A stretch of DNA of 64,000 bases from Agrobacterium larrymoorei (GCF_030819275.1 NZ_JAUTBL010000001.1:1084501-1148500); one strand, 5' to 3'; counted from the stretch's first letter, positions 27,506 to 37,046 are shown. The notes: generated by a model from the letters alone, not told the origin. Translations and numbers: made by a program.

Positions 27506-28912
27506 ATGCTGCTGCTGATCGGTTCTTTCCTCCTTCTGATGGTCGTCGGCCTGCCTGTGGCCATCTCCATGGCAGTGTCGTCGCTGCTCTACATCGTCTT
27601 CTATAATGTCGCGCCGGATATCATCGCGGCCCAACGCATGATCGCAGGCGTCGAAAGCTTTCCGCTTCTTGCGGTGCCCTTCTTCATTCTGGCCGGAAAC
27701 CTGATGAACTCGGCAGGCGTGACGGGCCGCATCTATTCCTTCGCCGTGGCGCTCGTCGGCTGGATGAAGGGTGGCTTGGCACAGGTCAATATCATCGGCT
27801 CGGTGATCTTTTCCGGTATGTCCGGCACGGCCTTGGCAGATGCCGCGGGTATCGGCACGATCGAAATCAAGGCTATGAAGGATCACGGCTATCCGGTGGA
27901 AGCCGCTGTCGGCGTCACCGCCGCTTCGGCAACGCTTGGGCCCATCTTCCCGCCGTCTCTGCCCTTTGTCATTTACGGCATGATGGCGAACGTTTCCATC
28001 GGCGCGCTGTTTATGGCCGGCATCGTTCCGGGCGTCGTCATGACGCTGTTGATGATGATCACGGTCGCGGTCTTTGCCTATATCAAGCAATGGGGTTCGG
28101 ACACGCCGTTCAGTCTGCGCACCATCTTCGGGGCCTCGCTTGAAGTCCTCGTCGTCATGCTCGTTCCCGTCAGCATTTATGTGCTGACCCTGCTCGGCCT
28201 GTCGTTGAACCTCTCCATACTGATCGTGCTTGCCATACTGATCTTCTGCGACTGGTACTTCGACTTCTCAGCCGTGATGGCACTGATGACGCCGGTCATT
28301 CTGATCGGTGGTATGACGATGGGCTGGTTCACGCCGACGGAAGCAGCGGTTGCGGCAGTACTCTGGTCGCTCTTCCTCGGTCTCGTTCGTTATCGCACCA
28401 TGACGTTCAAGACTTTGGCGAAGGCAACCTTCGACACGATCGAAACCACGGCATCGGTGCTGTTCATCGTGGCAGCGGCATCGGTCTTCGCATGGCTTCT
28501 GACTGTCAGCCAGGCAGCCCAACTGCTGTCCTCAGCAATACTGACGCTCACCGACAGCAAGTGGATCTTTCTCGTACTGGTCAACCTTTTGATGCTGTTT
28601 GTCGGCTGCTTCCTCGACACGATTGCGGCCATCACCATCCTGGTGCCGATCCTGTTGCCGCTGGTCTTGCAGTTCCATATCGATCCGGTGCATTTCGGTC
28701 TGATCATGACGTTGAACCTGATGATAGGTCTGTTGCATCCACCGCTTGGCATGGTGCTTTTCGTTCTGTCACGCGTCGCCAAGCTTTCGGTGGAGCGTAC
28801 GACGATTGCCATTTTGCCATGGCTCGTTCCGCTCTTCGTGGCGCTGATCCTGATCACCTTCATTCCGGCGATCACGCTGTGGCTGCCAACGGAAATGGGT
28901 CTGATCCGATAG
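27506..28912 (+). CDS. TRAP transporter large permease subunit DctM
   Basis: A 468-aa integral membrane protein with about 12 helices. DctM hallmarks are present: FPLLAVPFFILAGNLMNSAGVTGRIYSFA, GSVIFSGMSGTALADAAGIGTIEIKAM, and PPSLPFVIYGMMANVSIGALFMAGIVPG. It performs sodium-driven uptake together with DctPQ. Its length is slightly above the typical 425-440 because of extra hydrophobic sequence near residues 210-250. The dehydrogenase gene follows after a short gap on the same strand. Confidence 0.93.
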   Translation: MLLLIGSFLLLMVVGLPVAISMAVSSLLYIVFYNVAPDIIAAQRMIAGVESFPLLAVPFFILAGNLMNSAGVTGRIYSFAVALVGWMKGGLAQVNIIGSVIFSGMSGTALADAAGIGTIEIKAMKDHGYPVEAAVGVTAASATLGPIFPPSLPFVIYGMMANVSIGALFMAGIVPGVVMTLLMMITVAVFAYIKQWGSDTPFSLRTIFGASLEVLVVMLVPVSIYVLTLLGLSLNLSILIVLAILIFCDWYFDFSAVMALMTPVILIGGMTMGWFTPTEAAVAAVLWSLFLGLVRYRTMTFKTLAKATFDTIETTASVLFIVAAASVFAWLLTVSQAAQLLSSAILTLTDSKWIFLVLVNLLMLFVGCFLDTIAAITILVPILLPLVLQFHIDPVHFGLIMTLNLMIGLLHPPLGMVLFVLSRVAKLSVERTTIAILPWLVPLFVALILITFIPAITLWLPTEMGLIR

Positions 28913-28985
28913 GTTATAAGAACGGTCCGCGCGGGTTTAGGCCCGCGCGGCCATCCTCTTTCACGACAAGGAAAGTCGACTGGAA

Positions 28986-30035
28986 ATGCTGACACGCGTG
29001 GCGCGTCTTTACGGCAAAAGAGACCTCAAGGTCGAAACACAGGATTATTCCGAACCGAGTGAGGGCGAGGTCCTTCTTCGCATGGCATCCGGCGGCATCT
29101 GCGGATCGGATCTGCATTATTATCAGCATGGCGGATTCGGGCCTGTACAGGTGCGCGAGCCGATCATTTCCGGTCACGAAGCCTCAGGCTATGTCGAGAA
29201 ACTCGGCTCCGGTGTCAGCGGTCTTACGGTCGGGGCGCTGGTTGCGGTCAACCCATCGCAGCCCTGCGGCCAGTGCGAATACTGCCTCAAGGTGCAACCC
29301 ATCCACTGCCTCGACATGCGCTTTATGGGAAGCGCCATGCGGCTGCCGCATGAGCAGGGCATGTTCCGCGACCATCTGGTCGTACCTGCCAAGCAATGTT
29401 TCGTCTTTGCCAAAGATGTCACAGCCCATGAGGCTGCCTGCGCCGAACCGCTTGCCGTTTGCCTGCATGCGGTTGCGCAAGCCGGCGATCTTTCGGGCAA
29501 AAGCGTGCTCGTCACCGGGGCGGGGCCGATCGGGCTTCTGACCGTTGCCGCTGCGAAACACGCCGGTGCAGCCAAAATCATCGTGACCGACCTGACAGAT
29601 GCGGCGATTGCCCGCGCACCGGCGATGGGGGCGACAGGAACAATCAACGTCGCCACCAACCCAGAGGCGCTAGCCCCTTATCAGGAGAACAAGGGCAGCT
29701 TCGACGTGGTGTTCGATTGTTCGGCCGCCGCCCCTGCACTACGATCCGCCTTCAGCGCCATCAAGCCGCGCGGCACGCTCGTACAGGTGGGAGTGACGGG
29801 TGACATCACCATTCCGCTCAACCTTCTGGTGGGCAAGGAAATCATCTGGCGTGGCTCGCAACGCTTCGACGCCGAGTTTGGTGAGGCTGTCTCGCTGATC
29901 TCGTCGCGCGCCATCGATGTGCGCCCGATCATTTCGCATCATTTTCCGCTTGAGGAGGCCGTTGCGGCCTTCGAACAGGCCGGTGACCGCCAGGTGGCCT
30001 GCAAGGTGCAGATCACCTTCAGCGACCGACACTAA
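28986..30035 (+). CDS. Zinc-dependent L-idonate/sorbitol-type dehydrogenase
   Basis: A 349-aa medium-chain dehydrogenase. Catalytic-zinc ligands lie in GGICGSDLHYYQHGG and GHEASGYVEKLGSG. The structural-zinc cluster CGQCEYCLKVQPIHC provides four cysteines, and the NAD-binding motif is VTGAGPIGLLTV near residue 178. The closest recognised relative is L-idonate 5-dehydrogenase (IdnD). It sits between the TRAP transporter and uxuA in one operon, where it would oxidise a hexonate such as L-idonate or L-gulonate so that it can enter the mannonate branch. Exact substrate inferred. Confidence 0.88.
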   Translation: MLTRVARLYGKRDLKVETQDYSEPSEGEVLLRMASGGICGSDLHYYQHGGFGPVQVREPIISGHEASGYVEKLGSGVSGLTVGALVAVNPSQPCGQCEYCLKVQPIHCLDMRFMGSAMRLPHEQGMFRDHLVVPAKQCFVFAKDVTAHEAACAEPLAVCLHAVAQAGDLSGKSVLVTGAGPIGLLTVAAAKHAGAAKIIVTDLTDAAIARAPAMGATGTINVATNPEALAPYQENKGSFDVVFDCSAAAPALRSAFSAIKPRGTLVQVGVTGDITIPLNLLVGKEIIWRGSQRFDAEFGEAVSLISSRAIDVRPIISHHFPLEEAVAAFEQAGDRQVACKVQITFSDRH

Positions 30036-30053
30036 ATTTCAGAGGATACGATC

Positions 30054-31250
30054 ATGAGACACACATGGCGCTGGTTCGGGCCAGTGGACAGAGTAACGGT
30101 TCAGGATGCCGCACAGGCTGGTGCCGTCGGCATCGTCAGCGCGTTGCATCACATTCCGACGGGTGATGTCTGGCCCGTCGATGAAATTCACAAGCGTCAT
30201 GAGGAAATCAAGGCGGGCGGACTTTATTGGGATGTGGTGGAAAGTGTCTGGATGTCAGAGGACATCAAGACACAGACGGGCGACTGGAGGCAACACGTCA
30301 CCAACTGGCAGGAAACGCTTCGCCGCCTATCAGCCAGCGGTATTCGCACCGTCTGCTACAACTTCATGCCGGTCCTGGATTGGACGCGGACGGATCTCAG
30401 ATGGGAGACCCGCCATGGCGCAAAGGCAATGCGCTTCGATCTGACGGATTTCGCTGCCTTTGATATTCATATCCTCAAGCGCCCGGACGCTGCTTCCGAT
30501 TATCCCGATTGGCTGGTGGAGGAGGCGGCGCGGCGCTTTGCCGATATGCCGGACGCGAAAATTGCCGCGCTCGGCAGAAACATCGGCGCTGGTTTGCCGG
30601 GCTCTGCCGACGGCTACACGCTTGACCAGCTTCTGGAGAAGTTGCGCAGCTATCACGGTATTGATCGGGCAAGGTTGCAGCAAAACCTCGTGGATTTCCT
30701 CTCCGAGGTCGTACCGGTGGCCGAAGAAGTGGGTATCAATCTTTGCGCCCATGGTGACGATCCGCCGTGGCCGCTGCTTGGTCTGCCGCGCATTCTTTCC
30801 ACGGAAGACGATTACGCCCATATGCTAAATGCCGTCGACAGCCGCGCAAATGGCGTGACGCTCTGCACCGGCTCGCTTGGCGCGCGGCAGGATAACGATC
30901 TGCCTTTCATCGCTAAGCGCTTTGCCGATCGCATCCACTTCGTTCACCTGCGCAACGTCACCCGCGACACCGATACCGTGCCGTGCTCCTTCTTCGAGGA
31001 CGAGCATCTGGAAGGGGGAACGGATATGGTTGCCGTGATTGCTGCCCTTCTCGCAGAAGAGAAGCGCCGCCTGGATGCCGGTCTCTCCGATCATCAAATA
31101 CCCATGCGACCCGATCACGGACAGGAAATTGTGGACGATGTGACCCGCGGCGCCCAGCCCGGTTATCCGGCTATCGGCCGCCTTAAGGGGCTGGCGGAGC
31201 TTCGCGGTATCGAGCGCACTCTTTCTCATCCCACTCACGGAATCATTTGA
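30054..31250 (+). CDS. uxuA: Mannonate dehydratase
   Basis: Dehydrates D-mannonate to 2-keto-3-deoxy-D-gluconate. At 398 aa it has the UxuA length and the signatures MRHTWRWFGPVDRVTV, CYNFMPVLDWTRTDL, NLCAHGDDPPWPLLGLPRI and RPDHGQEI. The Cys/His residues in those motifs are metal ligands in the family. It lies 18 bp after the dehydrogenase gene and immediately before the UxuB-type gene. Confidence 0.95.
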   Translation: MRHTWRWFGPVDRVTVQDAAQAGAVGIVSALHHIPTGDVWPVDEIHKRHEEIKAGGLYWDVVESVWMSEDIKTQTGDWRQHVTNWQETLRRLSASGIRTVCYNFMPVLDWTRTDLRWETRHGAKAMRFDLTDFAAFDIHILKRPDAASDYPDWLVEEAARRFADMPDAKIAALGRNIGAGLPGSADGYTLDQLLEKLRSYHGIDRARLQQNLVDFLSEVVPVAEEVGINLCAHGDDPPWPLLGLPRILSTEDDYAHMLNAVDSRANGVTLCTGSLGARQDNDLPFIAKRFADRIHFVHLRNVTRDTDTVPCSFFEDEHLEGGTDMVAVIAALLAEEKRRLDAGLSDHQIPMRPDHGQEIVDDVTRGAQPGYPAIGRLKGLAELRGIERTLSHPTHGII

Positions 31251-31252
31251 TT

Positions 31253-32659
31253 ATGAGCAGATTGTCTTCCTCCACGCTATTGCCTGACGTTGTTGCAATG
31301 CCCTCCTATGACCGCGCAACTTTGCTGCCCGGCATCGTTCACATGGGTCTTGGCGCCTTCCACCGCGCCCATCAGGCCGTTTATACGCAGCGCGCTTTGT
31401 CGGAACAGTTCGGCCCTTGGGGCATCGTTGCCGTCAACCTGCGCTCCCCCGATCCGGTGGAAGCGCTCGCCGAACAGGATGGTCTCTACTCGATCATCGT
31501 TCGCAACGCAGAGGGCGATAGTGCGGAGGTCATCGGCGCCACGGTCGACTGGCTTTGCGCCGCGGAACGCGGCACGGAGGTGCTTGATTATCTCGTCAAC
31601 GAGACCATCAAGATCGTTACCTTGACCGTCAGCGAGAAGGCCTATGGTCTTGACCCCGTCACCGGCGGGCTGGATCTGAAGCATCCCTCCGTCGCGGCCG
31701 ATCTTGCCAACCCTCATGCACCGATCGGCGCTATCGGTTTCCTCGTCGAAGGTCTTGCCAAGCGTCGCGAAAAGGGGATCGCTCCTTACACCGTTCTTTG
31801 CTGCGATAACCTCCCCTCCAATGGTCATGTGGTTCGTCGCCTCGTCCTCGACATGGCGGAGCGTCGCGATCCCGAACTGGCACGCTGGATTGCCGAGAAG
31901 GGTGCATTCCCCTGCAGCATGGTCGACCGTATCGTGCCGGCAGCAACAGCCGAAAGCCGCGCACGTGCCGAGGCTCTCCTCGGTGTTGAAGACAAGCTGT
32001 CGATAGAAACCGAGCCCTTCATGCAGTGGGTCATCGAAGAGAATTTCGTCTCTGGTCGGCCCGCTTGGGAAGCCGGCGGTGCCGTCTTTGCAAAGGCCGT
32101 CGAACCCTATGAGAAGATGAAGCTGCGTCTTCTCAACGGCCCGCACACGATGATTGCCCATCTCGGTATTCTCAACGATCTGGAATTCGTGCGCGATGTG
32201 ATGGCGGTTCCGGAATTCGTCGAGAAGGTCAGGCGGCATATGCAGGCCGCGGTCAAGACGCTTGATCCGGTTCCGGGTATCGACCTGCCCGCCTATATGG
32301 ACGAGCTTATCGAGCGCTTCGCCAATCCGACCATTGCGCATAAGAATATCCAGATCGCCATGGACACCAGCCAGAAGCTGCCGCAGCGCGTTCTGGCAGC
32401 GACCGTGGAAACGCTGGAAGCTGGCCGGGATGCAGCAGAATTTGCCTATGTGATCGCGCTCTGGATTGCTTCGATCCACAAGCGCGGAAATCTTGACGAT
32501 CCGCGTCGTGAGGAAATCCTTGCTGCCGCGGGTAACGTCGATCCGAGCGATCCCTCGGCCTCCTTCTTTGCTATCGACGGACTGTTTCCAGCGGCACTCG
32601 TCCAGAACCGTGCGTGGCGCGACCGCGTCAATGCCGAATTGCAGAGCCTGAAGGCCTGA
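31253..32659 (+). CDS. uxuB: Mannitol dehydrogenase-family oxidoreductase (fructuronate reductase type)
   Basis: A 468-aa polyol/hexuronate dehydrogenase: HMGLGAFHRAHQAVYTQ provides the NAD-binding start and KLRLLNGPHTMIAHLG the catalytic Lys-N-H region. In the uxu context it should interconvert D-fructuronate and D-mannonate. I use the ATG at 31253, 2 bp after the uxuA stop; a TTG at 31247 would overlap uxuA. It ends in a strong bidirectional terminator. Assignment between UxuB and a mannitol dehydrogenase rests on gene context. Confidence 0.88.
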   Translation: MSRLSSSTLLPDVVAMPSYDRATLLPGIVHMGLGAFHRAHQAVYTQRALSEQFGPWGIVAVNLRSPDPVEALAEQDGLYSIIVRNAEGDSAEVIGATVDWLCAAERGTEVLDYLVNETIKIVTLTVSEKAYGLDPVTGGLDLKHPSVAADLANPHAPIGAIGFLVEGLAKRREKGIAPYTVLCCDNLPSNGHVVRRLVLDMAERRDPELARWIAEKGAFPCSMVDRIVPAATAESRARAEALLGVEDKLSIETEPFMQWVIEENFVSGRPAWEAGGAVFAKAVEPYEKMKLRLLNGPHTMIAHLGILNDLEFVRDVMAVPEFVEKVRRHMQAAVKTLDPVPGIDLPAYMDELIERFANPTIAHKNIQIAMDTSQKLPQRVLAATVETLEAGRDAAEFAYVIALWIASIHKRGNLDDPRREEILAAAGNVDPSDPSASFFAIDGLFPAALVQNRAWRDRVNAELQSLKA

Positions 32660-32681
32660 GCTTTCAAGTCCTGAACGACAG

Positions 32682-32713
32682 AAAACCCGGCGATCGTCTC
32701 GCCGGGTTTTCCT
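32682..32713. terminator. Bidirectional terminator
   Basis: AAAACCCGGCGA (32682-32693) pairs with TCGCCGGGTTTT (32699-32710) over a 5-nt loop. It separates the convergent uxuB-type and MFS genes. Confidence 0.92.
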
Positions 32714-32731
32714 TTTAAATCTAAGGGATAC

Positions 32732-34618
32732 TCAATCCATCTTGTGGATGTCGCGGTCCTTTGTCTCCGGCAGGAAGAGCAGACCGATCACGAGCGTGAG
32801 GCCCGCAAAGATGATCGGGTACCAGAGACCGTAGTAGATATCGCCCTTGGCAGCGCTCATCGCGAAGGCCGTTGCAGGGAGAAGACCGCCGAACCAGCCG
32901 TTACCGATGTGATAGGGCAGGGACATACCGGAGTAGCGGATGCGGGTCGGGAAGAGCTCGACCAGAAGCGCTGCGATCGGGCCGTAGACCATCGTCACAT
33001 AGATGACCAGAACCGTCAGAACTGCGATGATGACCACCCAGTTCACGGCAGCGGGATCGGCAACCATGGTGAAGGCGCCGCCGCCTGGAACCGTATAGAC
33101 GGCCATTTCGGTAGCGCCATTGGCTTCTGCCGGTGTCAGCAGCTTGTCGGCGACGAGCTTGTCCACTGGCACGGTTTTGGCGGGCGTCGCCCGGATGGCA
33201 TCGGCATTGAGCGCGAGTTCAGGGTTTGCGGCAACAAAAGCGTCGAGCTTTGCGGCTGGAACCTGAGCGGCACCACGAGCCAGCGGATAGCCGCCGTCAT
33301 GCAGGGCAATGTTGATCTGCTTCTGGAAAGCGCGATCCTTGGCCGCTGCATCTGCACCAGCTGCCACAGCGTCGTAGCTGGTGACGGTCGCTTCGCCGAT
33401 CTTGACCGTGGCAGGCTGTCCGGCGGGCCCCTCGACCACATCGTAAGGCACGGAGTTGCGGGTCAGGAACGACGTTGCGATATCGCAGGATGTCGTGAAC
33501 TTCGCCGTGCCCGTTGGGTTGAACTGAAACTTGCAGTCGCCGGGAGCGGCTGTCACAGTTGCGCGCACCGTTGCCTGGGCCTCTGCAAGTGCCGGATTGC
33601 CCGCCCATGTGAGAGCCTTGAACAGGGGGAAGTAGGTCAGCATCGCCAGAACGAGGCCAGCCATGATGATCGGCTTACGGCCGACCTTATCGGACAGCCA
33701 ACCGAAGAGAACGAAGAAGCCGGTGCCGAGCAGGAGAGCGCAGGCAACCATGATGTTTGCCGATTGGCCATCCACCTTCAGAATGCTCTGGAGGAAGAAG
33801 AGGGCGTAAAACTGGCCCGTGTACCAGACGACGGCCTGACCGACGACCGCACCGAGAAGTGCGATGATGGCGATCTTGGCGTTTTTCCATTGACCAAAGG
33901 CTTCGCTGAGCGGGGCCTTGGAGGTCTTGCCCTCTTCCTTCATCTTCTTGAAGGCGGGGGATTCATTCATTTTCAGGCGAATCCAGACCGATACGCCGAG
34001 CAGAATGACGGACAGCAGGAAGGGAATACGCCAGCCCCAGGCTGCAAAGGCTTCCTTGCCGACGCTGAACTGAACGCCGAGAATGACGACCAGCGACAGG
34101 AAGAGACCGAGCGTTGCCGTGGTTTGAATCCATGAGGTGTAATAGCCGCGACGTCCATTCGGCGCGTGCTCGGCCACATAGGTCGCAGCACCGCCATATT
34201 CGCCGCCGAGCGCCAAGCCCTGGAGCATACGCAGCAGAATGAGGATGATGGGCGCGGCGATACCGATCTGCGCCGCACCGGGCAGAATGCCGACCACAAA
34301 GGTCGAGAAGCCCATGATGAGAATGGTGATGAGGAAGGTGTATTTGCGTCCGACGATATCGCCAAGACGGCCGAAGACCAAAGCGCCGAAGGGGCGGACA
34401 AGGAAGCCTGCGGCAAAGGCCAGCAGCGCGAAGATGTTACGCGTCGTTTCCGGATATTGGCTGAAGAAGTTCGCGCCGATATAGATGGCGAGCGAACCAT
34501 AGAGATAGAAGTCGTACCACTCGAAGACCGTACCGAGAGAAGAGGCGAAAATGACCTTCTTCTCCTCCCCCGTCATGGGGCGGGCTTTTTCCACGCCCGT
34601 CGCTGCTATATTTGCCAT
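32732..34618 (-). CDS. MFS transporter (metabolite:H+ symporter type) with a large periplasmic insertion
   Basis: A 628-aa protein. Major facilitator signatures are GTVFEWYDFYLYGSLAIYIG (helix 1), GRLGDIVGRKYTF (loop 2-3), RMLQGLALGGEYGGAATYVAEHAP and GWLSDKVGRKP (loop 8-9). About 185 residues (roughly 341-525) are inserted between helices 9 and 10, which places them in the periplasm; they include C362 and C378, a possible disulfide. The start at 34618 follows TGGAGGACAG. An upstream GTG at 34699 is rejected. Substrate is probably a carboxylate, not determined. Confidence 0.87.
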   Translation of the reverse strand: MANIAATGVEKARPMTGEEKKVIFASSLGTVFEWYDFYLYGSLAIYIGANFFSQYPETTRNIFALLAFAAGFLVRPFGALVFGRLGDIVGRKYTFLITILIMGFSTFVVGILPGAAQIGIAAPIILILLRMLQGLALGGEYGGAATYVAEHAPNGRRGYYTSWIQTTATLGLFLSLVVILGVQFSVGKEAFAAWGWRIPFLLSVILLGVSVWIRLKMNESPAFKKMKEEGKTSKAPLSEAFGQWKNAKIAIIALLGAVVGQAVVWYTGQFYALFFLQSILKVDGQSANIMVACALLLGTGFFVLFGWLSDKVGRKPIIMAGLVLAMLTYFPLFKALTWAGNPALAEAQATVRATVTAAPGDCKFQFNPTGTAKFTTSCDIATSFLTRNSVPYDVVEGPAGQPATVKIGEATVTSYDAVAAGADAAAKDRAFQKQINIALHDGGYPLARGAAQVPAAKLDAFVAANPELALNADAIRATPAKTVPVDKLVADKLLTPAEANGATEMAVYTVPGGGAFTMVADPAAVNWVVIIAVLTVLVIYVTMVYGPIAALLVELFPTRIRYSGMSLPYHIGNGWFGGLLPATAFAMSAAKGDIYYGLWYPIIFAGLTLVIGLLFLPETKDRDIHKMD

Positions 34619-34859
34619 CGTCTGTCCTCCACAGAAATCAAGAAGACGCATCGAAACAGCTCGACTCCCCTCGAACTGGCCCTTTCGGGCACGATGCACC
34701 TAATTGCAAAGTGACAGAATTTTAACGAAAGGAAGAGCGATGCTTTTGGCTTATGACTTTAGTCTAATAGGTCCGAGCCCTTCAAAGGCGATCGCTAAGG
34801 CATGATCGATGATCTGCCAACATCACCGTCGGCAGCTTCTCGGACCGCGACGGCGGACA

Positions 34860-34883
34860 GGGCCTCTCATCGCTAAGAGGCCC
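34860..34883. other. Hairpin beyond the aminopeptidase gene
   Basis: GGGCCTCT pairs with AGAGGCCC over 8 nt. There is no T-tract on the minus strand, so it is not a classical terminator. The 34619-34892 gap otherwise shows only the MFS promoter region. Confidence 0.4.
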
Positions 34884-34892
34884 GTGCCGAGA

Positions 34893-36131
34893 TCAGGCCC
34901 ATTCGCCCTTGCGCATGACCGGCACCGCGGAGCCATCAGGCTTGATACCATCGATGTCGACCTTGTCGGAGCCGATCATCCAGTCGATATGGATCAGGCT
35001 GGAATTGCCGCCCTGCGCCCTGATCTGATCCTGGCTGAGCGTCGCTCCGTCGATAAAGCACTTGGAGTAGCACTGGCCAAGCGCGATATGGCAGGAGGCG
35101 TTTTCGTCGAACAGCGTATTGTAGAAGAGGATACCACTTGCCGAAATCGGTGAGGAATGCGGCACCAGTGCCACTTCGCCCAGGCGTCGTGCACCCTCGT
35201 CTGTATCGAGTACCTTGTTCAGCACGGACTCGCCCTTGGAAGCCCTGGCTTCAACGATGCGGCCACCCTCGAATTTCACCTGGATATCATCGATCAGCGT
35301 ACCCTGATGGGAAAGCGGCTTGGTGCTGGAAACATACCCATCCACGCGCAGCGCATGCGGCGTGGTGAAGACTTCTTCGGTCGGGATGTTCGGATTGCAG
35401 GTCACGCCGTTCTTCGCCATCGAAGCGCCCCCATGCCATTCATGACCGTCCGCAAGGCCGATGGTGACGTCGGTGCCCGGACCGGTGAAGTGCAGCGAGG
35501 CGAACCGCTCGCCATTCAGCCACTTGGACCGCTTGGCGAGATTGGCGTTGTGCTCCGCCCAGGCAGCGACTGGATCGGCAACATCCACACGCGATGCCGC
35601 GAAGATCGCATCCGCCAGCTTTCGAACCGCTTCATCTTCGCTGATGCCAGGAAAGACCTGCTTAGCCCAGGATGGGTTAGGGTAGGAGATGATGTTCCAA
35701 TTGATGTCGAAGTTGGAAATCTTCTCGAGTGCGGGCTTATAGGCCGTGGAGTTGGCCTTGTTGGCGCGCGCCACCTTAGCAGGGTCCTGCTCAGACAGAA
35801 GCAAGGGGTTGTCACCAGAAATCGCCAGTCTGGCTGCGCCGTTCGCATAGGCCTTCGCCATGCCCTCATAAAGCCAGCTGGATGCCTTGTCGAAATTGGC
35901 ATCACTTGCATGGCGGTAGCGAGCAAGGGTGGTTTCCTCGTCGGAATAGAAGGTCGTGACCAGACCACTGCCTGCCATATAGGCGTGCTTGGTCAACTGG
36001 CGCACCAGCGGCAAAGCCGCAAGCGGCGCCGTGATCACCAGATCCTGATCCTTCTGGAGTTGAAGTCCAACCTTGACGGCGACTTCGGCCAGCTTTTCGA
36101 GTTTGACGGGATCGATAGGGGAAACGCTCAT
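34893..36131 (-). CDS. M29-family aminopeptidase (thermophilic aminopeptidase type)
   Basis: A 412-aa metallopeptidase of family M29 (AmpS/aminopeptidase T-like). Recognisable segments are VTTFYSDEETTLARYRHA, FTGPGTDVTIGLADGHEWHGG, NIPTEEVFTTPHALRVDGYVSSTKPL (metal-ligand Glu), and C-terminal NSSLIHIDWMIGSDKVDIDGI with His and Asp ligands. Cytoplasmic, no signal peptide. It removes N-terminal amino acids from peptides in characterised members. It heads a minus-strand gene and stands alone. Confidence 0.92.
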   Translation of the reverse strand: MSVSPIDPVKLEKLAEVAVKVGLQLQKDQDLVITAPLAALPLVRQLTKHAYMAGSGLVTTFYSDEETTLARYRHASDANFDKASSWLYEGMAKAYANGAARLAISGDNPLLLSEQDPAKVARANKANSTAYKPALEKISNFDINWNIISYPNPSWAKQVFPGISEDEAVRKLADAIFAASRVDVADPVAAWAEHNANLAKRSKWLNGERFASLHFTGPGTDVTIGLADGHEWHGGASMAKNGVTCNPNIPTEEVFTTPHALRVDGYVSSTKPLSHQGTLIDDIQVKFEGGRIVEARASKGESVLNKVLDTDEGARRLGEVALVPHSSPISASGILFYNTLFDENASCHIALGQCYSKCFIDGATLSQDQIRAQGGNSSLIHIDWMIGSDKVDIDGIKPDGSAVPVMRKGEWA

Positions 36132-36215
36132 GATCTGCCTTCACATGTCTGCTTGAACGGGTCTGGACAATAGACCATCCATCGGGAAAGCCAACCACCT
36201 TCCAAAGGGCTTGGT

Positions 36216-36692
36216 TCAATCGGCGACGAGGGGTGCGGCCTTCGCCTTCAAAGCAGCGAGCGCATCTTTGGGTGAGAGGCGGATTTGCAGACCGCGCTGA
36301 CCGCCATTCATATAGACGTAGACGTGCTCCATCGACTGAACCTCGATCGCTGTCGGAACCACCTTCTTCTGCCCGAAGGGGCTGATGCCGCCCACATGGT
36401 AACCGGTCGCTCGCTCCGCATCGGCCGACTTCATCATATGGGCGGATTTGCCGCCGAAGGCTGCTGCGAGCTTTTTCATGCTGACTTCCCGGTCTGAAGG
36501 GACGACGACGCAGACGGCCCTGCCGTCCACCTCGGCCATCAGCGTCTTCAACACCAGATGCGGCGGCTCGCCAATGGATTCGGCTGCCTGGAGACCGATA
36601 CGTTCGGCATTCGGATCGTATTCATAGGTTACGGTGGTAAAAGCCACGCTGGCCTTCGTCAGCATCTGTGTCGCGCGGGTCGTCTTGGACAT
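36216..36692 (-). CDS. ybaK: Cys-tRNA(Pro)/Cys-tRNA(Cys) deacylase YbaK
   Basis: A 158-aa YbaK/EbsC-family trans-editing enzyme that hydrolyses mischarged Cys-tRNA(Pro). Features are TYEYDPNAERIGLQAAE, the conserved lysine in VLKTLMAEVDG, GGKSAHMMKSADAERATGYHVGGISPFGQKK (a family signature) and a C-terminal basic tail. It starts right after the ArsC-like gene (4-bp spacing), so the two probably share a transcript. Confidence 0.93.
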   Translation of the reverse strand: MSKTTRATQMLTKASVAFTTVTYEYDPNAERIGLQAAESIGEPPHLVLKTLMAEVDGRAVCVVVPSDREVSMKKLAAAFGGKSAHMMKSADAERATGYHVGGISPFGQKKVVPTAIEVQSMEHVYVYMNGGQRGLQIRLSPKDALAALKAKAAPLVAD

Positions 36693-36695
36693 GGA

Positions 36696-37046
36696 CTATC
36701 TGCCGAAGATCGAAGCGTAAATGTCAGGCTTGAAGCCGATCGTGATCTTGCCTTCGCTTTCCAGAACCGGGCGCTTGATCATTGAGGGCTGCTCCAGCAT
36801 GAGGCCGATCGCTTTTTCCTGTGTCAGATCTGACTTCTGTGCGTCATCCAGCTTCTTGAACGTCGTGCCGGCGCGGTTCAGAACGGTTTCCCATCCAGCC
36901 GTTTTGCACCAAGCTTCCAGATTGTCGCGATCGATGCCTTGGGTCTTGTAGTCGTGAAACTCGGCTTCGATGCCATTCGCTTCCAGCCAACTGCGCGCTT
37001 TCTTCATCGTATCGCAGTTCTTGATGCCGTAAATGATCACCGTCAT
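36696..37046 (-). CDS. ArsC-family reductase (YffB/Spx-like)
   Basis: A 116-aa thioredoxin-fold protein: IYGIKNCDTMKKARSWLE at the N-terminus, with a single Cys in NCDT instead of a CxxC pair, and a conserved KRPVLE near the end. These are hallmarks of the YffB branch of the ArsC family rather than true arsenate reductases. No ars genes are nearby. It is upstream of and probably co-transcribed with ybaK. Confidence 0.9.
   Translation of the reverse strand: MTVIIYGIKNCDTMKKARSWLEANGIEAEFHDYKTQGIDRDNLEAWCKTAGWETVLNRAGTTFKKLDDAQKSDLTQEKAIGLMLEQPSMIKRPVLESEGKITIGFKPDIYASIFGR

Noticed and set aside
31277..32479. 400-codon minus-strand frame
   Set aside because: Antisense to the UxuB-type gene, low-complexity His/Arg-rich content, no start context.
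32744..34135. 463-codon plus-strand frame
   Set aside because: Antisense to the MFS transporter, and without family features or a ribosome site.
36696..37046. Arsenate resistance gene
   Set aside because: The protein belongs to the YffB/Spx-like branch with a single Cys and there are no ars genes nearby.
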